Source: Mycobacterium adipatum (GTDB lineage: Bacteria > Actinomycetota > Actinomycetes > Mycobacteriales > Mycobacteriaceae). Taken from it: a stretch of 64,000 bases of DNA. Positions 26,218 through 34,652 of this stretch are shown here, piece by piece. The notes beneath the pieces were generated by a model. The model had not been told where the DNA came from. It saw nothing but the letters and a program-made list of their open reading frames with translations, and did no database searches. The first letter of the stretch is position 1. The number at the start of each line of letters is the position of its first letter. Location: positions 4,712,001-4,776,000 of the forward strand of contig NZ_CP015596.1 in assembly GCF_001644575.1 (NCBI RefSeq), in the 5' to 3' direction. A program made the position numbers and the translations under genes.

Positions 26218-26932
26218 GCGCACCACCGCGACCGGCCGCCCCCGGCTGGAGGAACGCAAACGTCCGGGCAATACCGCCCGCGACGAGGTGCTCGACGCCG
26301 CCGCCGAACTGTTCACCACGATGGGGGTGGCCGCGACGTCGACGCGGCAGATCGCCGAGGCCGTCGGCATCCGGCAGGCGTCGCTCTATCACCACTTCCG
26401 CACCAAGAACGACATACTGGCCGCGCTGCTGAGCGGCACCGTGGTGTCCTCGCTGAGCGCCGCACACCAGTTGCGCGACAGACCGGAGCCGGCCGTGGTG
26501 TTGCTGCACGCACTGTGCTACCTGGACTGCCGCCTGCTCTGGGACAGCCCATGGAACCTGGGCATCCTGTACCTGCTGCCCGAGGTCCGCGATCCTCAGT
26601 TCGACGAATTCCACCGGCAGCGAACCGAATTGCGTGCCGCCTACCGTGAGCTGGCCGAGCGAGTGGTCGCCGATCTGAGCCCGCCGGCACCCGGCTGCCT
26701 CGACGTCACGCCCGATGATGACGCCGTGTTCCGGATGGTCGAGACGCTCCCCAACCTGCGTGCGGACGGGTTGGGTGCACCCGATCAACCGGCGCGCACC
26801 GCCGATCTCGCGGTGCACCTGCTCGGATGGCGGGGCGACTGGGCGGCGCTGCGCGCAGCCTCGCGCGCGGTCGCTGCGGAGCTAGCACAGCGACCAGTCG
26901 ACGAGGTGACCTCCTCGACCGTGGCACCTTAA
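26216..26932 (+). CDS. amtR: AmtR-like TetR-family nitrogen regulator
   Basis: TetR-family repressor of 238 residues closely resembling corynebacterial AmtR. The DNA-binding domain reads DEVLDAAAELFTTMGVAATS then TRQIAEAVGIRQASLYHHFR, and the ligand domain has DSPWNLGILYLLPEVRDPQF and EFHRQRTELRAAYRELAERV, both AmtR-like. AmtR binds CTGTC-N4-GACAG and is released by the adenylylated PII protein GlnK in corynebacteria. Two such boxes lie in front of this operon. A GTG start at 26216 with AGGA seven bases upstream sits inside a long inverted repeat. It is the last gene of the cluster. Confidence 0.8.
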   Translation: MRTTATGRPRLEERKRPGNTARDEVLDAAAELFTTMGVAATSTRQIAEAVGIRQASLYHHFRTKNDILAALLSGTVVSSLSAAHQLRDRPEPAVVLLHALCYLDCRLLWDSPWNLGILYLLPEVRDPQFDEFHRQRTELRAAYRELAERVVADLSPPAPGCLDVTPDDDAVFRMVETLPNLRADGLGAPDQPARTADLAVHLLGWRGDWAALRAASRAVAAELAQRPVDEVTSSTVAP

Positions 26933-26969
26933 ATTGCGTTGAAACCCGTCGAGGCCGGAGCGTCTAATC

Positions 26970-27896
26970 GTGCCGATGGACGATCCCTGGCCCTCGCTGT
27001 CCGCCCAGCGGGCCGTGGCCGAGGCGATGTTCGGTGCGCACGGCCCTGCCATGGTGGCCGAGTGGTTCGCCGGTGAACTGTCCCGGACCGGCGACGCTGC
27101 CTTCGCCCGGTCCTTCTCCGATCACATCCATCTGCCGGGCATCGGGTCCGATGACTACCTGCATCGCCTGATCAGCACCCGGTGGGGACGACTGCTGGGC
27201 GGCATCCGCTTCTATGGCCGTGACGTTTCGCGTCCATTCGTCGAGATCGTCGCGCATAGCTTCGATGATCTGGATCGGCTGTGCGACTGCGTCGCCGAGG
27301 AATGGACAATGTTCGCGCCCCGCGCGATGCGCCTGCACGCCGCACCTGCGGGCCTGCGGCACCCGCGGGTCGTGCTGGACAAGACCATCCACGCCGCGCG
27401 TTGTCGCGAGATTCGCATATCCGCACCGCAGGTCACGCTCGAGCCGTTCACCCGTATCGAGGAGGCGCTGTCCCTGGTTGCCGCCCGATATCGGGAACTG
27501 ACGCCAGACCTGGCGCGCAATGTCGCCCCTGCCGGAGCCGATGATCTTCGCCGGTGGCACGCGACCGGACAGCTGCACGCGGTGTGTGCCCGCGCGTCGG
27601 TGGTGGGTGTGCTGGCGGTGGCGTCGGGATACATCGGCTGGATCGACGGAGAGGAGATTATGGAGGAGGTGGTGGACGCAGCACATGCTGGGCACGGCTA
27701 CGCCGCACACGCACAAGCTTTCTGGGCCGCGCACCTCTCACCCGATCGGGATCGGTATCTGATCGGTACCATCGACCGACTCAACACCGCGTCGCGCAAG
27801 ACCGCCGAGGCCGCCGGTCGGCGCAGGGTGCTCGACATGGTGTTCATCCCCCTCGGCGCAGACTCGGCATTGCAACCGCAAACCTCGACGGTATAG
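26970..27896 (+). CDS. GNAT-like acetyltransferase
   Basis: Protein of 308 residues. The C-terminal 130 residues resemble the GNAT fold: VVGVLAVASGYIGWIDGEEI (beta strands and acetyl-CoA-binding area) and IGTIDRLNTASRKTAEAAGR with the N..S...A...GR pattern of GNAT enzymes. The N-terminal half (FVEIVAHSFDDLDRLCDCVA) is not recognised. The substrate is unknown. The GTG at 26970 is chosen for its GGAG at 26957-26960; an ATG at 26976 is also possible. It sits alone between amtR and the molybdate operon. Confidence 0.65.
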   Translation: MPMDDPWPSLSAQRAVAEAMFGAHGPAMVAEWFAGELSRTGDAAFARSFSDHIHLPGIGSDDYLHRLISTRWGRLLGGIRFYGRDVSRPFVEIVAHSFDDLDRLCDCVAEEWTMFAPRAMRLHAAPAGLRHPRVVLDKTIHAARCREIRISAPQVTLEPFTRIEEALSLVAARYRELTPDLARNVAPAGADDLRRWHATGQLHAVCARASVVGVLAVASGYIGWIDGEEIMEEVVDAAHAGHGYAAHAQAFWAAHLSPDRDRYLIGTIDRLNTASRKTAEAAGRRRVLDMVFIPLGADSALQPQTSTV

Positions 27897-27910
27897 CGTC
27901 ACTTTGTCCG

Positions 27911-27922
27911 CAACCGCGGTTG
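27911..27922. promoter_or_regulatory. palindrome in front of the molybdate operon
   Basis: CAACCGCGGTTG is a perfect 12-base palindrome lying between a TTGTCC -35-like element (27904-27909) and the start of the HTH-TOBE regulator. It is a candidate operator for the regulator of this operon; no experimental consensus was available for comparison. Confidence 0.35.
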
Positions 27923-27944
27923 ATCTAGCCGACTGGAGGTGCAA

Positions 27945-28349
27945 ATGCCGATTATCCGAGTGAAGGATGCGGCAGTGCTGCTCGGCGTCAGCGACGACAC
28001 CGTGCGCCGCTGGATCGACAGCGGCACGCTCGCATCGACCAAGGACGAGACGGGCCGCAAGGTCATCGCCGGCGAGGTGCTGGCCGCGTTCGTGCGCGAT
28101 CAGGCCGACCCGCCTGCCGACCCCACGGGCGCCAGCAGCTCGGCGCGTAACCGGCTGGTCGGCCTGGTCACCAAGGTGACCGCCGACCGCGTGATGGCCG
28201 AGGTCGAGATGCAGTGCGGGCCGTTCACCGTCGTCTCCCTCATGAGCAGCGCCTCGGCCACGCAACTGGGTCTGGAGCCCGGCGCCGTCGCGGTCGCCGT
28301 CGTCAAGGCCACCAACGTCATCATCGAAACTCCCGGCGGCACATCGTGA
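27945..28349 (+). CDS. HTH-TOBE molybdenum-binding regulator (ModE-like)
   Basis: Protein of 134 residues made of an excisionase/MerR-type helix-turn-helix (IRVKDAAVLLGVSDDTVRRW, residues 4-24) joined to a mono-TOBE (Mop) domain (NRLVGLVTKVTADRVMAEVE to GAVAVAVVKATNVIIE). Mop domains bind molybdate or tungstate as oligomers, so it is likely the molybdate-responsive repressor of the modABC genes that follow. The ATG at 27945 is chosen over a GTG at 27939 because GGAGG at 27935-27939 needs that spacing. Its TGA overlaps the GTG of modA. Confidence 0.85.
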   Translation: MPIIRVKDAAVLLGVSDDTVRRWIDSGTLASTKDETGRKVIAGEVLAAFVRDQADPPADPTGASSSARNRLVGLVTKVTADRVMAEVEMQCGPFTVVSLMSSASATQLGLEPGAVAVAVVKATNVIIETPGGTS

Positions 28350-29119
28350 AGGCCTGGCTCGGAGTCGTCACCGCAGTGAGCGCCTCCGCGCTGCTGGCCG
28401 GCTGTTCCTCCGCGGATACCGACGCGACGCGCCCCGGAGACACCGCCACCACGGTGACCGTATTTGCCGCGGCCTCGTTGAAAGCAACATTCACCGAGCT
28501 GGCCGGCCGATTCGAATCCGACCATCCCGGAACCAAAGTCGCCCTCAACTTCGCCGGTTCTTCGGACCTCGTCGCTCAGCTCACCCAGGGCGCGCGGGCC
28601 GATGTGTTCGCCTCGGCCGACACCACCAACATGACCAAGGCGGTGGACGCGGGCGTGATCGCCGGTGACCCCGTCGCGTTCGCCACCAATATCCTGACCA
28701 TCGTCACCCCGCCGGGAAACTTGAAGGGGATAACCCGATTCGCGGATCTCGCCGCACCCGGCACCCAGGTGGTGGTGTGCGCGGCACAGGTGCCGTGCGG
28801 GGCGGCAACCGAAAAACTGGAAAGGGCAACCGGTGTCACCCTCACACCGGTGAGCGAAGAGTCCTCGGTCACCGATGTGCTCGGCAAGGTGACCTCCGGA
28901 CAGGCCGACGCCGGCCTGGTGTACGTGACCGATGCGGCCGGTGCGGGTGACAAGGTGGCGACCGTGCCGTTTCCCGACTCCGCCGCAGCGGTGAACACCT
29001 ACCCGATAGCGGCGCTGGCCGACTCCACCAATCCCACCGCAGCACAACAGTTCATCGGACTCGTGACCGGACCGACCGGCAAGGATGTGCTTTCGGCGGC
29101 GGGCTTCGGCACCTCGTGA
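28346..29119 (+). CDS. modA: molybdate ABC transporter substrate-binding lipoprotein ModA
   Basis: Periplasm-side binding protein of 257 residues. The lipoprotein signal is clear: [11 protein letters not shown] with the lipobox LLAGC. The ModA fold shows [40 protein letters not shown] and the Ser-rich ligand loops; later parts include [16 protein letters not shown]. It binds molybdate or tungstate for the ModBC permease. The GTG start overlaps the regulator's stop (GTGA), and its own stop overlaps the modB GTG. Confidence 0.92.
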   Translation: MKAWLGVVTAVSASALLAGCSSADTDATRPGDTATTVTVFAAASLKATFTELAGRFESDHPGTKVALNFAGSSDLVAQLTQGARADVFASADTTNMTKAVDAGVIAGDPVAFATNILTIVTPPGNLKGITRFADLAAPGTQVVVCAAQVPCGAATEKLERATGVTLTPVSEESSVTDVLGKVTSGQADAGLVYVTDAAGAGDKVATVPFPDSAAAVNTYPIAALADSTNPTAAQQFIGLVTGPTGKDVLSAAGFGTS

Positions 29120-29928
29120 GATCGCAGCGGCGCGGGCAGTCGGTGGTCCAGGTCGGGCTGCCCGGCTGGATCTACCTTCCCGCGACACTCGGCGCGCTGT
29201 TCGTGATCGTGCCGCTGATCGCGATTCTGCTCAAGATCGACTGGCCGAATTTTCTCCCCCTCGTCAGCTCCGAATCGTCGCGGGCGGCCCTGGTGTTGAG
29301 CCTCAAGACCGCAGCCGCCAGCACGCTGGTTTGCATCCTGCTCGGGGTGCCGATGGCGATGGTGCTGGCGCGCAGCCAATTTCACGGCCTGTCGGTGCTG
29401 CGGGCGCTGGTCCTGCTGCCGCTGGTGCTACCCCCCGTCGTGGGCGGCATCGCGTTGCTCTACACCTTCGGCCGGCAGGGCCTGCTCGGTGCCCACTTCG
29501 ACCTCTGGGGCATCCGGATCGCCTTCTCGACCACCGCCGTGGTGCTCGCTCAGTCCTTTGTCTCGTTGCCGTTCCTGGTCGTCAGCCTCGAAGGTGCGCT
29601 CCGGTCGGCGGGCACCGGCTACGAGAACATCGCCGCCACCCTCGGGGCCCGTCCCACCACCGTGCTGCGCACCGTGACCGTGCCGTTGGTGCTTCCCGGG
29701 CTCGTGTCCGGTGCGGTGCTGGCATTCGCCCGCTCGCTCGGCGAGTTCGGGGCGACCCTGACGTTCGCCGGATCCCTGCAAGGAGTGACGCGCACGTTGC
29801 CGCTGGAGATCTACCTGCAGCGCGAGACCGACGCCGACGCCGCCGTCGCGCTGTCACTGCTGCTGATCACCGTCGCGGCGGTCATCGTGATCGTGTCGGG
29901 CACCCGACGGCTGGCGAGCCCGCTGTGA
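29116..29928 (+). CDS. modB: molybdate ABC transporter permease ModB
   Basis: Membrane permease of 270 residues with five to six helices ([40 protein letters not shown], and the C-terminal [16 protein letters not shown]). The EAA loop that contacts the ATPase is [20 protein letters not shown], followed by [17 protein letters not shown], a typical ModB signature. GTGA overlaps with modA upstream and modC downstream indicate strict co-translation. Confidence 0.93.
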   Translation: MRSQRRGQSVVQVGLPGWIYLPATLGALFVIVPLIAILLKIDWPNFLPLVSSESSRAALVLSLKTAAASTLVCILLGVPMAMVLARSQFHGLSVLRALVLLPLVLPPVVGGIALLYTFGRQGLLGAHFDLWGIRIAFSTTAVVLAQSFVSLPFLVVSLEGALRSAGTGYENIAATLGARPTTVLRTVTVPLVLPGLVSGAVLAFARSLGEFGATLTFAGSLQGVTRTLPLEIYLQRETDADAAVALSLLLITVAAVIVIVSGTRRLASPL

Positions 29929-31010
29929 GCGGCCTACGGGTGTCGGCCCACCTGCGGCAGCGCGACGTCGCCTTCGATATCTCCCTGGCCGACGGCGAGG
30001 TGCTGGCCGTGCTGGGCCCCAACGGGGCAGGCAAGTCGACATTACTGGCGCTGATCGCCGGGCTGCTCAAACCCGATACCGGACGGATCGCCGTGGGTGA
30101 GACCGTCCTCACCGACACAGCCGCCGGAACGTTCGTACCCCCGCACGCCCGCGGGGTGGCCATGCTGTCCCAACAGGCAATGCTGTTTCCGCACATGAGC
30201 GTGCTGGCCAACGTCGGCTATGCACCGCGCTGCCGGGGCGTGGCGCGCGGCACCACCCGGGAGATCGCGCGGCGGTGGCTGGACACCGTCGGCGCCGGCG
30301 ACCTGGCCACCCGCAAACCCGGCCAACTGTCCGGCGGACAAGCACAACGGGTCGCCCTGGCCAGGGCGCTGGCCGCCGAACCGCGGGTGCTGTTGCTCGA
30401 CGAACCGATGGCCGCGCTGGACGTCACCGCGACCCCGGCGATGCGACGACTGCTGCGGGAGGTGCTCACCGGTACCGGCCGCACCGCCCTCATCGTCACC
30501 CATGATCTTCTCGACGCGCTGGCGATCGCCGACACGGTCATCGTGGTGGAACGGGGCCGCATCGTGGAAGGCGGGCCGGTCCGCGAGGTGCTCACCACGC
30601 CGCGCAGTGAGTTCGCGGCCACCCTCGCCGGGGTCAACCTCGTGCCCGGGTCGATCACCGCACCGGGCGTCCTCCGGACAGCCTGGGGTGTGGACGTATG
30701 CGGGATCTCCGAGGTGCCGGTCGGTGCCGCCGCGATCGCGCTGTTCCGTCCCGCGGCGGTGGCGGTGCATCTGAGCGCGCCACACGCCAGTCCGCGCAAC
30801 GTTGTCGAGGTGACGATCACCGAGATCGACATCCAGGGCGCCGCGGTGCGCGTGCGCGGCGTCGACCCGCGCGATGACACCACCGTGCTGGCCGCCGACA
30901 TCACCGCGGCGGCGGCCGCCGATCTGGACCTGGTGCCCGGCAGACGCGCGTATTTCGTGGTGAAAACGCAGGAAGTGCAGCTTCATCCGGCGCTGGCACC
31001 AATGATGTAG
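29925..31010 (+). CDS. modC: molybdate ABC transporter ATP-binding protein ModC
   Basis: ABC ATPase of 361 residues: Walker [11 protein letters not shown]-loop [13 protein letters not shown], signature [15 protein letters not shown], Walker [13 protein letters not shown] and the switch histidine in VTHDLLDA. The C-terminal 110 residues form a TOBE domain ([19 protein letters not shown]), as in molybdate ATPases, which allows regulation by the substrate. The GTG at 29925 overlaps the modB stop. The kup gene follows three bases later and may be read from the same transcript. Confidence 0.92.
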   Translation: MSGLRVSAHLRQRDVAFDISLADGEVLAVLGPNGAGKSTLLALIAGLLKPDTGRIAVGETVLTDTAAGTFVPPHARGVAMLSQQAMLFPHMSVLANVGYAPRCRGVARGTTREIARRWLDTVGAGDLATRKPGQLSGGQAQRVALARALAAEPRVLLLDEPMAALDVTATPAMRRLLREVLTGTGRTALIVTHDLLDALAIADTVIVVERGRIVEGGPVREVLTTPRSEFAATLAGVNLVPGSITAPGVLRTAWGVDVCGISEVPVGAAAIALFRPAAVAVHLSAPHASPRNVVEVTITEIDIQGAAVRVRGVDPRDDTTVLAADITAAAAADLDLVPGRRAYFVVKTQEVQLHPALAPMM

Positions 31011-31013
31011 GGC

Positions 31014-32948
31014 ATGCTCGAAGACCGCCCCGTGCAGAGCCCGGCCGTCCAAGGGGTCCGCCCACTGCGCGTGGCGGTGATCGTCGGCGCGCTCGGTGTG
31101 GTGTTCGGCGATATCGGCACCAGCCCCATCTACACGCTGCAGACGGTGTTCAATCCGGCAGATCCGCACCCGGTGCCCCTCGATGAAGCGAATGTGTACG
31201 GGGTTGTCTCGCTGATCTTCTGGTCGGTGATGCTGATCGTCACCTTCACCTACGTCACCTTGGTGATGCGCGCCGACAACCACGGCGAGGGCGGCATCAT
31301 GGCACTGATCACGCTGCTGCGGCGTGGTGCCGGTACTCGGGGGCATCGGACCGCGATCGCGCTCGGCTTTCTGGGACTGTTCGGGGCGGCCCTGTTCTTC
31401 GGCGACTCCATGATCACGCCGGCCATCTCGATGCTCTCGGCGGTCGAGGGGCTCAAGACCATCGAGCCCGACCTCAAGGACTGGGTGGTGCCGATCACCG
31501 CGGTGATCACCGTGGCATTGTTCAGCGTGCAGCGCCAGGGCACCGCGGTGGTCGGCCGGTTCTTCGGGCCCGTGATGATCGCGTGGTTCGTCGCCATCGG
31601 CGCGTGCGGGATCGGCGGTATCGCCGCCGATCCCGGCATCCTGGCGGCACTGTCACCGACGTATGCGCTCGGCTTCATCAGCGGTCACTTCCACATCGCC
31701 TTCTTCGCGCTGGCGGCGATCGTGCTCGCGGTCACCGGGGCCGAGGCGCTGTACGCCGATATGGGCCATTTCGGGCGCCGTGCGATCGTGGTCGGTTGGC
31801 TGGGGCTGGTCCTGCCGGCCTGCACGCTCAACTATTTCGGCCAGGGCGCACTGCTGCTGCGCGACGACAATGTGCACAGCGCGCCGTTCTTCCTACTCGC
31901 GCCGGAATGGGCGCGGCTGCCGATGGTTCTGCTCGCCACCGCCGCGACGGTGATCGCCTCCCAAGCGGTGATCACGGGTGCCTTCTCGGTGGTGTCCCAG
32001 GCCGTTCAACTCGGGTATCTTCCGCGACTGCGGATCACGCACACCTCGGCGAAGGCCATCGGGCAGATCTACGTGCCGTGGATCAACTGGGCCCTGATGG
32101 TCTCGGTGCTCACCTTGGTCTTCGCGTTCGAGACATCGGCGGCGTTGGCCTACGCGTTCGGCATGGCGGTGAGCGGGACCATCACCATCACCACCCTGCT
32201 CTTTCTCTATTACGCGCGGCAGCAATGGAAGTGGCCACTGGGCCTGCTCGTGGTCGGCGGGGGCGCACTGCTCGTGGTGGATGTGATGTTCTTCGCCGCG
32301 AACCTCACGAAGTTGGTGCATGGCGCATGGGTGCCGCTGGTGATCGCCGTGTTCGCGTTCACCGTGATGACAACCTGGCAGCGCGGCAAGCACCTGGTGA
32401 CCGCGTCGCGGCGCGAGATCGAAGGACCCCTTCGTCCGTTCATCGACGAACTGGCCGACCGCAAGCCCCCGTTGACGCGGGTGCCCGGCACGTCAGTCTT
32501 TCTCAACCGCAGCGATGACACCACCCCGTTGGCACTGCGCGCCAATGTCGAACACAATCACGTGCTGCACGAGCACGTGATCATCGTGTCCGTCGAGACG
32601 CTGCCGGTGCCCCGCCTCACCCCGGATCAGCGCATCACCGTGGATGCGCTGGGCTACCGCAACGACGGCATCGTGCACGTCACGGTGAACGCCGGCTATA
32701 TGGAGCGACCCGATGTCCCGGCGGCGCTTCGCATGCTGCCCACCGAGATCACCGCGGGCGGTGTCGATCTGGACCGGGCGTCCTACTTTCTCTCCCATCT
32801 GGAGCTGATCCCCGGCGACAGCACCGACATGATGGGCTGGCGCAAGCGGCTGTTCGTGGCGACGGCGTTGCTCACCGCCGATGCCGCCGGCTACTTCAAC
32901 CTGCCCCAGGACCGCACGATCCTGATCGGGTCGCGCATGCAGGTGTGA
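31014..32948 (+). CDS. kup: KUP-family potassium uptake protein
   Basis: Potassium/proton symporter of 644 residues with about 12 transmembrane helices in the first 430 residues and a cytoplasmic C-terminal domain. Family signatures are ALGVVFGDIGTSPIYTLQ, RADNHGEGGIMALITLL, FGAALFFGDSMITPAISMLS and SVVSQAVQLGYLPRLRITHT. The C-terminus (NHVLHEHVIIVSVETLPVP) is typical of Kup. The ATG at 31014 lies three bases after modC, an unusual neighbour for a potassium carrier. Confidence 0.93.
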   Translation: MLEDRPVQSPAVQGVRPLRVAVIVGALGVVFGDIGTSPIYTLQTVFNPADPHPVPLDEANVYGVVSLIFWSVMLIVTFTYVTLVMRADNHGEGGIMALITLLRRGAGTRGHRTAIALGFLGLFGAALFFGDSMITPAISMLSAVEGLKTIEPDLKDWVVPITAVITVALFSVQRQGTAVVGRFFGPVMIAWFVAIGACGIGGIAADPGILAALSPTYALGFISGHFHIAFFALAAIVLAVTGAEALYADMGHFGRRAIVVGWLGLVLPACTLNYFGQGALLLRDDNVHSAPFFLLAPEWARLPMVLLATAATVIASQAVITGAFSVVSQAVQLGYLPRLRITHTSAKAIGQIYVPWINWALMVSVLTLVFAFETSAALAYAFGMAVSGTITITTLLFLYYARQQWKWPLGLLVVGGGALLVVDVMFFAANLTKLVHGAWVPLVIAVFAFTVMTTWQRGKHLVTASRREIEGPLRPFIDELADRKPPLTRVPGTSVFLNRSDDTTPLALRANVEHNHVLHEHVIIVSVETLPVPRLTPDQRITVDALGYRNDGIVHVTVNAGYMERPDVPAALRMLPTEITAGGVDLDRASYFLSHLELIPGDSTDMMGWRKRLFVATALLTADAAGYFNLPQDRTILIGSRMQV

Positions 32949-32963
32949 TCCAGCGCAGTCGAT

Positions 32964-32989
32964 GATTGAACCGCCCGGTCGATGGGTAA
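32964..32989 (+). promoter_or_regulatory. possible SigF-like promoter of the first csbD gene
   Basis: GATTGA at 32964-32969 and GGGTAA at 32984-32989, spacer 14 bases, about 40 bases before the start codon. The -10 matches the SigF/SigB type (GGGTAA); the -35 is weak. Confidence 0.4.
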
Positions 32990-33028
32990 TAACGGCGGCA
33001 GCGTTGAACATCGACCGGGAGGAACCCC

Positions 33029-33268
33029 ATGGCTGACAGCGGACCAGAGAATGCAGTGAGCGGCATTGTCGAAGACCTCAAGGGCAAGGCCAAGGAGGTC
33101 GCCGGCACGGTGACCGACAACGACAGCCTGCGCGAAGAGGGCAAAGCCCAGCAGGACAAGGCCGACGCTCAGCGCGATGTCGCGAAGAAGGAAGCCGAAG
33201 CGGAGGCCGCCCGCGGTGCCGCCGGGGCTGCCGAGGCACGCCAGGAAGCGGCGGAAAACACCAAGTAA
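33029..33268 (+). CDS. CsbD family stress protein, copy 1
   Basis: Small acidic/basic helical protein of 79 residues with the CsbD core VSGIVEDLKGKAKEVAGTVT and an Ala/Glu-rich tail with a long helix (KADAQRDVAKKEAEAEAARG). CsbD proteins are abundant general-stress proteins of unknown mechanism; in Bacillus they are SigB-controlled. GGGAGGAA sits ten bases before the ATG. A near-identical paralogue follows at 33543. Confidence 0.88.
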   Translation: MADSGPENAVSGIVEDLKGKAKEVAGTVTDNDSLREEGKAQQDKADAQRDVAKKEAEAEAARGAAGAAEARQEAAENTK

Positions 33269-33282
33269 GCCCGCACCGCGCA

Positions 33283-33313
33283 CGATGGGTCCCGCGGCCT
33301 GCGGGGCCCATCG
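33283..33313 (+). terminator. stem-loop terminator after csbD copy 1
   Basis: CGATGGGTCCCGC and GCGGGGCCCATCG form a 13-base-pair stem with one T-G wobble and a 5-base loop, 14 bases after the stop codon. There is no U-tract. A second strong hairpin lies at 33394-33427. Confidence 0.65.
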
Positions 33314-33476
33314 TCGCGCGGCAGGCTCGGCGCGCGCGATCATCCGCGGCACGCCACCCACAAACTTTGCGGAGCGGGTAGCTCCAGGCGCACGGAACGG
33401 CCCCGGTGTGTTTCCCGGGGGCGTTCCGAATATTCGATCGGCACGCTGCCGCCGTGGTGGCTCCGGTCACATCGAT

Positions 33477-33501
33477 GTTGATATCTCGACCATCCGGGTA
33501 T
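33477..33501 (+). promoter_or_regulatory. probable SigF-type promoter of the second csbD gene
   Basis: GTTGAT at 33477-33482 and GGGTAT at 33496-33501 with a 13-base spacer, close to the SigB/SigF consensus GTTTAA-N13-15-GGGTAT. It is 41 bases before the ATG of the second CsbD gene. Confidence 0.6.
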
Positions 33502-33542
33502 CCCCCCAACAGCGGTAATCCCCTCTTCTGAAAGGAATCAAC

Positions 33543-33782
33543 ATGGCTGACAGCGGTCCTGAGAACGCAGTGAGTGGTGTCGTCGAAGACGTCAAAGGCA
33601 AAGCCAAGGAAGTCATCGGCATCGTGACCGACAACGACTCCCTACGTGAAGAGGGCAGGGCCCAGCAGGACAAGGCCGAGGCCCAGCGCGATGTCGCCAA
33701 GAAGGAAGCCCAGGCCGACGCCGCCCGGGCGGCCGCGAGCGCCGCCGAGGCCCGGCAGGCCAGCGCCGAGGCGGCCGACTAG
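33543..33782 (+). CDS. CsbD family stress protein, copy 2
   Basis: 79-residue paralogue of the preceding gene, starting with the same MADSGPENAVSG and sharing the KGKAKEV and TDNDSLREEG stretches; the differences are mostly conservative (I/V, E/Q, K/R). Tail Ala-rich with AQRDVAKKEAQADAARAAAS. Clear ribosome-binding site (GAAAGGA) eight bases before the ATG and its own promoter and terminator, so the two copies are independent transcription units from a recent tandem duplication. Confidence 0.88.
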   Translation: MADSGPENAVSGVVEDVKGKAKEVIGIVTDNDSLREEGRAQQDKAEAQRDVAKKEAQADAARAAASAAEARQASAEAAD

Positions 33783-33798
33783 CCGACGCGCTGAGTCC

Positions 33799-33838
33799 GG
33801 TGCGTCCCGTCCAGCGTCGGACGGGGCGCACCCTTTTG
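33799..33838 (+). terminator. intrinsic terminator after csbD copy 2
   Basis: GGTGCGTCCCGTCC (33799-33812) pairs with GGACGGGGCGCACC (33819-33832) over 14 positions with one wobble, loop six bases, followed by CTTTTGT. This is a textbook Rho-independent terminator. Confidence 0.85.
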
Positions 33839-33878
33839 TCGTCCACTTTTGTCGCCGGAGGGCGGAAAACGGGTTCGG

Positions 33879-34568
33879 CTATCCCACCTGCCGGGGCGCA
33901 CCGCCCAGCCGCTGATGCGCCGTCATCAACAGGGTGTCGAACGTCGTTCGGGGGGGCAAGGATTCACCGCCACCCAACGCGGTGAAGTCGCTCATCAGTT
34001 GCTCGGCCAGCGCCCGGAGTTTGACGTTGGTCTCCTGAGAACGCCATTTGAGCAGTCCGAAAGCGGCCTCGGAATCGATGCGGTAGACCATCCGCAGGAT
34101 GCCCTTGACCTGCTCGATGGCGGCCCGATGATTGGCGATCTCGGAGACCGCCTCGGTGATGGCGGCGTCGCGGACCTGCGCGTCGGGGGTGACGTCGATG
34201 TAGAAACCCTGCGCGCCGATCACCTGTCCGGCATCGTCTCGCATCTGCTCACCGATGACCACGACTTCACGAATATCGTTGGCCACGGTGATGATTCGGT
34301 GCCGCGTACTGAATGGGGCACGACTGTGCCGAATCCCCGACAACGACGCCGTGACCAACTCCAGGTCGTCGGGGTGCTTGTGCTTCAGCACAAGTTCGGT
34401 CGTGGGTCGCGAGGTTCCGGGCTCGTACCCGTGCAGCATCTCGACCTCGGGCGACCAGTCCCAGCGCTCGTCGGCGAAGTAGTACCGATACCAGCCCACC
34501 TGCTGGGGCTGGCAACCGGCAATCGCCAGTTCCCCTGCTGAACAATCGGATTCATCGCATGTCGCCAT
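33879..34568 (-). CDS. PAS and ANTAR domain protein
   Basis: Protein of 229 residues with an N-terminal PAS_3 sensor (about 25-125; VGWYRYYFADERWDWSPEVE, HPDDLELVTASL, IGAQGFYIDVTPD) and a C-terminal ANTAR RNA-binding domain (about 140-195; AAIEQVKGILRMVYRIDSEA, FGLLKWRSQETNVKLRALAE). ANTAR proteins bind tandem hexaloop hairpins and prevent transcription termination. PAS-ANTAR proteins are frequent in mycobacteria, often with unknown ligands. The ATG at 34568 is used; a GTG at 34586 is possible. It stands between stress genes (CsbD and Hsp20), consistent with a stress role. Confidence 0.82.
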   Translation of the reverse strand: MATCDESDCSAGELAIAGCQPQQVGWYRYYFADERWDWSPEVEMLHGYEPGTSRPTTELVLKHKHPDDLELVTASLSGIRHSRAPFSTRHRIITVANDIREVVVIGEQMRDDAGQVIGAQGFYIDVTPDAQVRDAAITEAVSEIANHRAAIEQVKGILRMVYRIDSEAAFGLLKWRSQETNVKLRALAEQLMSDFTALGGGESLPPRTTFDTLLMTAHQRLGGAPRQVG

Positions 34569-34652
34569 TCCCGCATCCCGTCTCACGTGCCACCGGCGAG
34601 GCCGCTGTGCGCGGCCACCGCCACGGGCGGCAGCCGCGCACCGTCGGCCCGG

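Noticed and set aside
33371..33427. Cluster of hairpins between the two csbD genes, checked as a possible tRNA or riboswitch
   Set aside because: GGAGC-GGGTA-GCTCC and the 13-base stem at 33394 do not form a cloverleaf or any known riboswitch pattern; probably terminator-like debris of the duplication.
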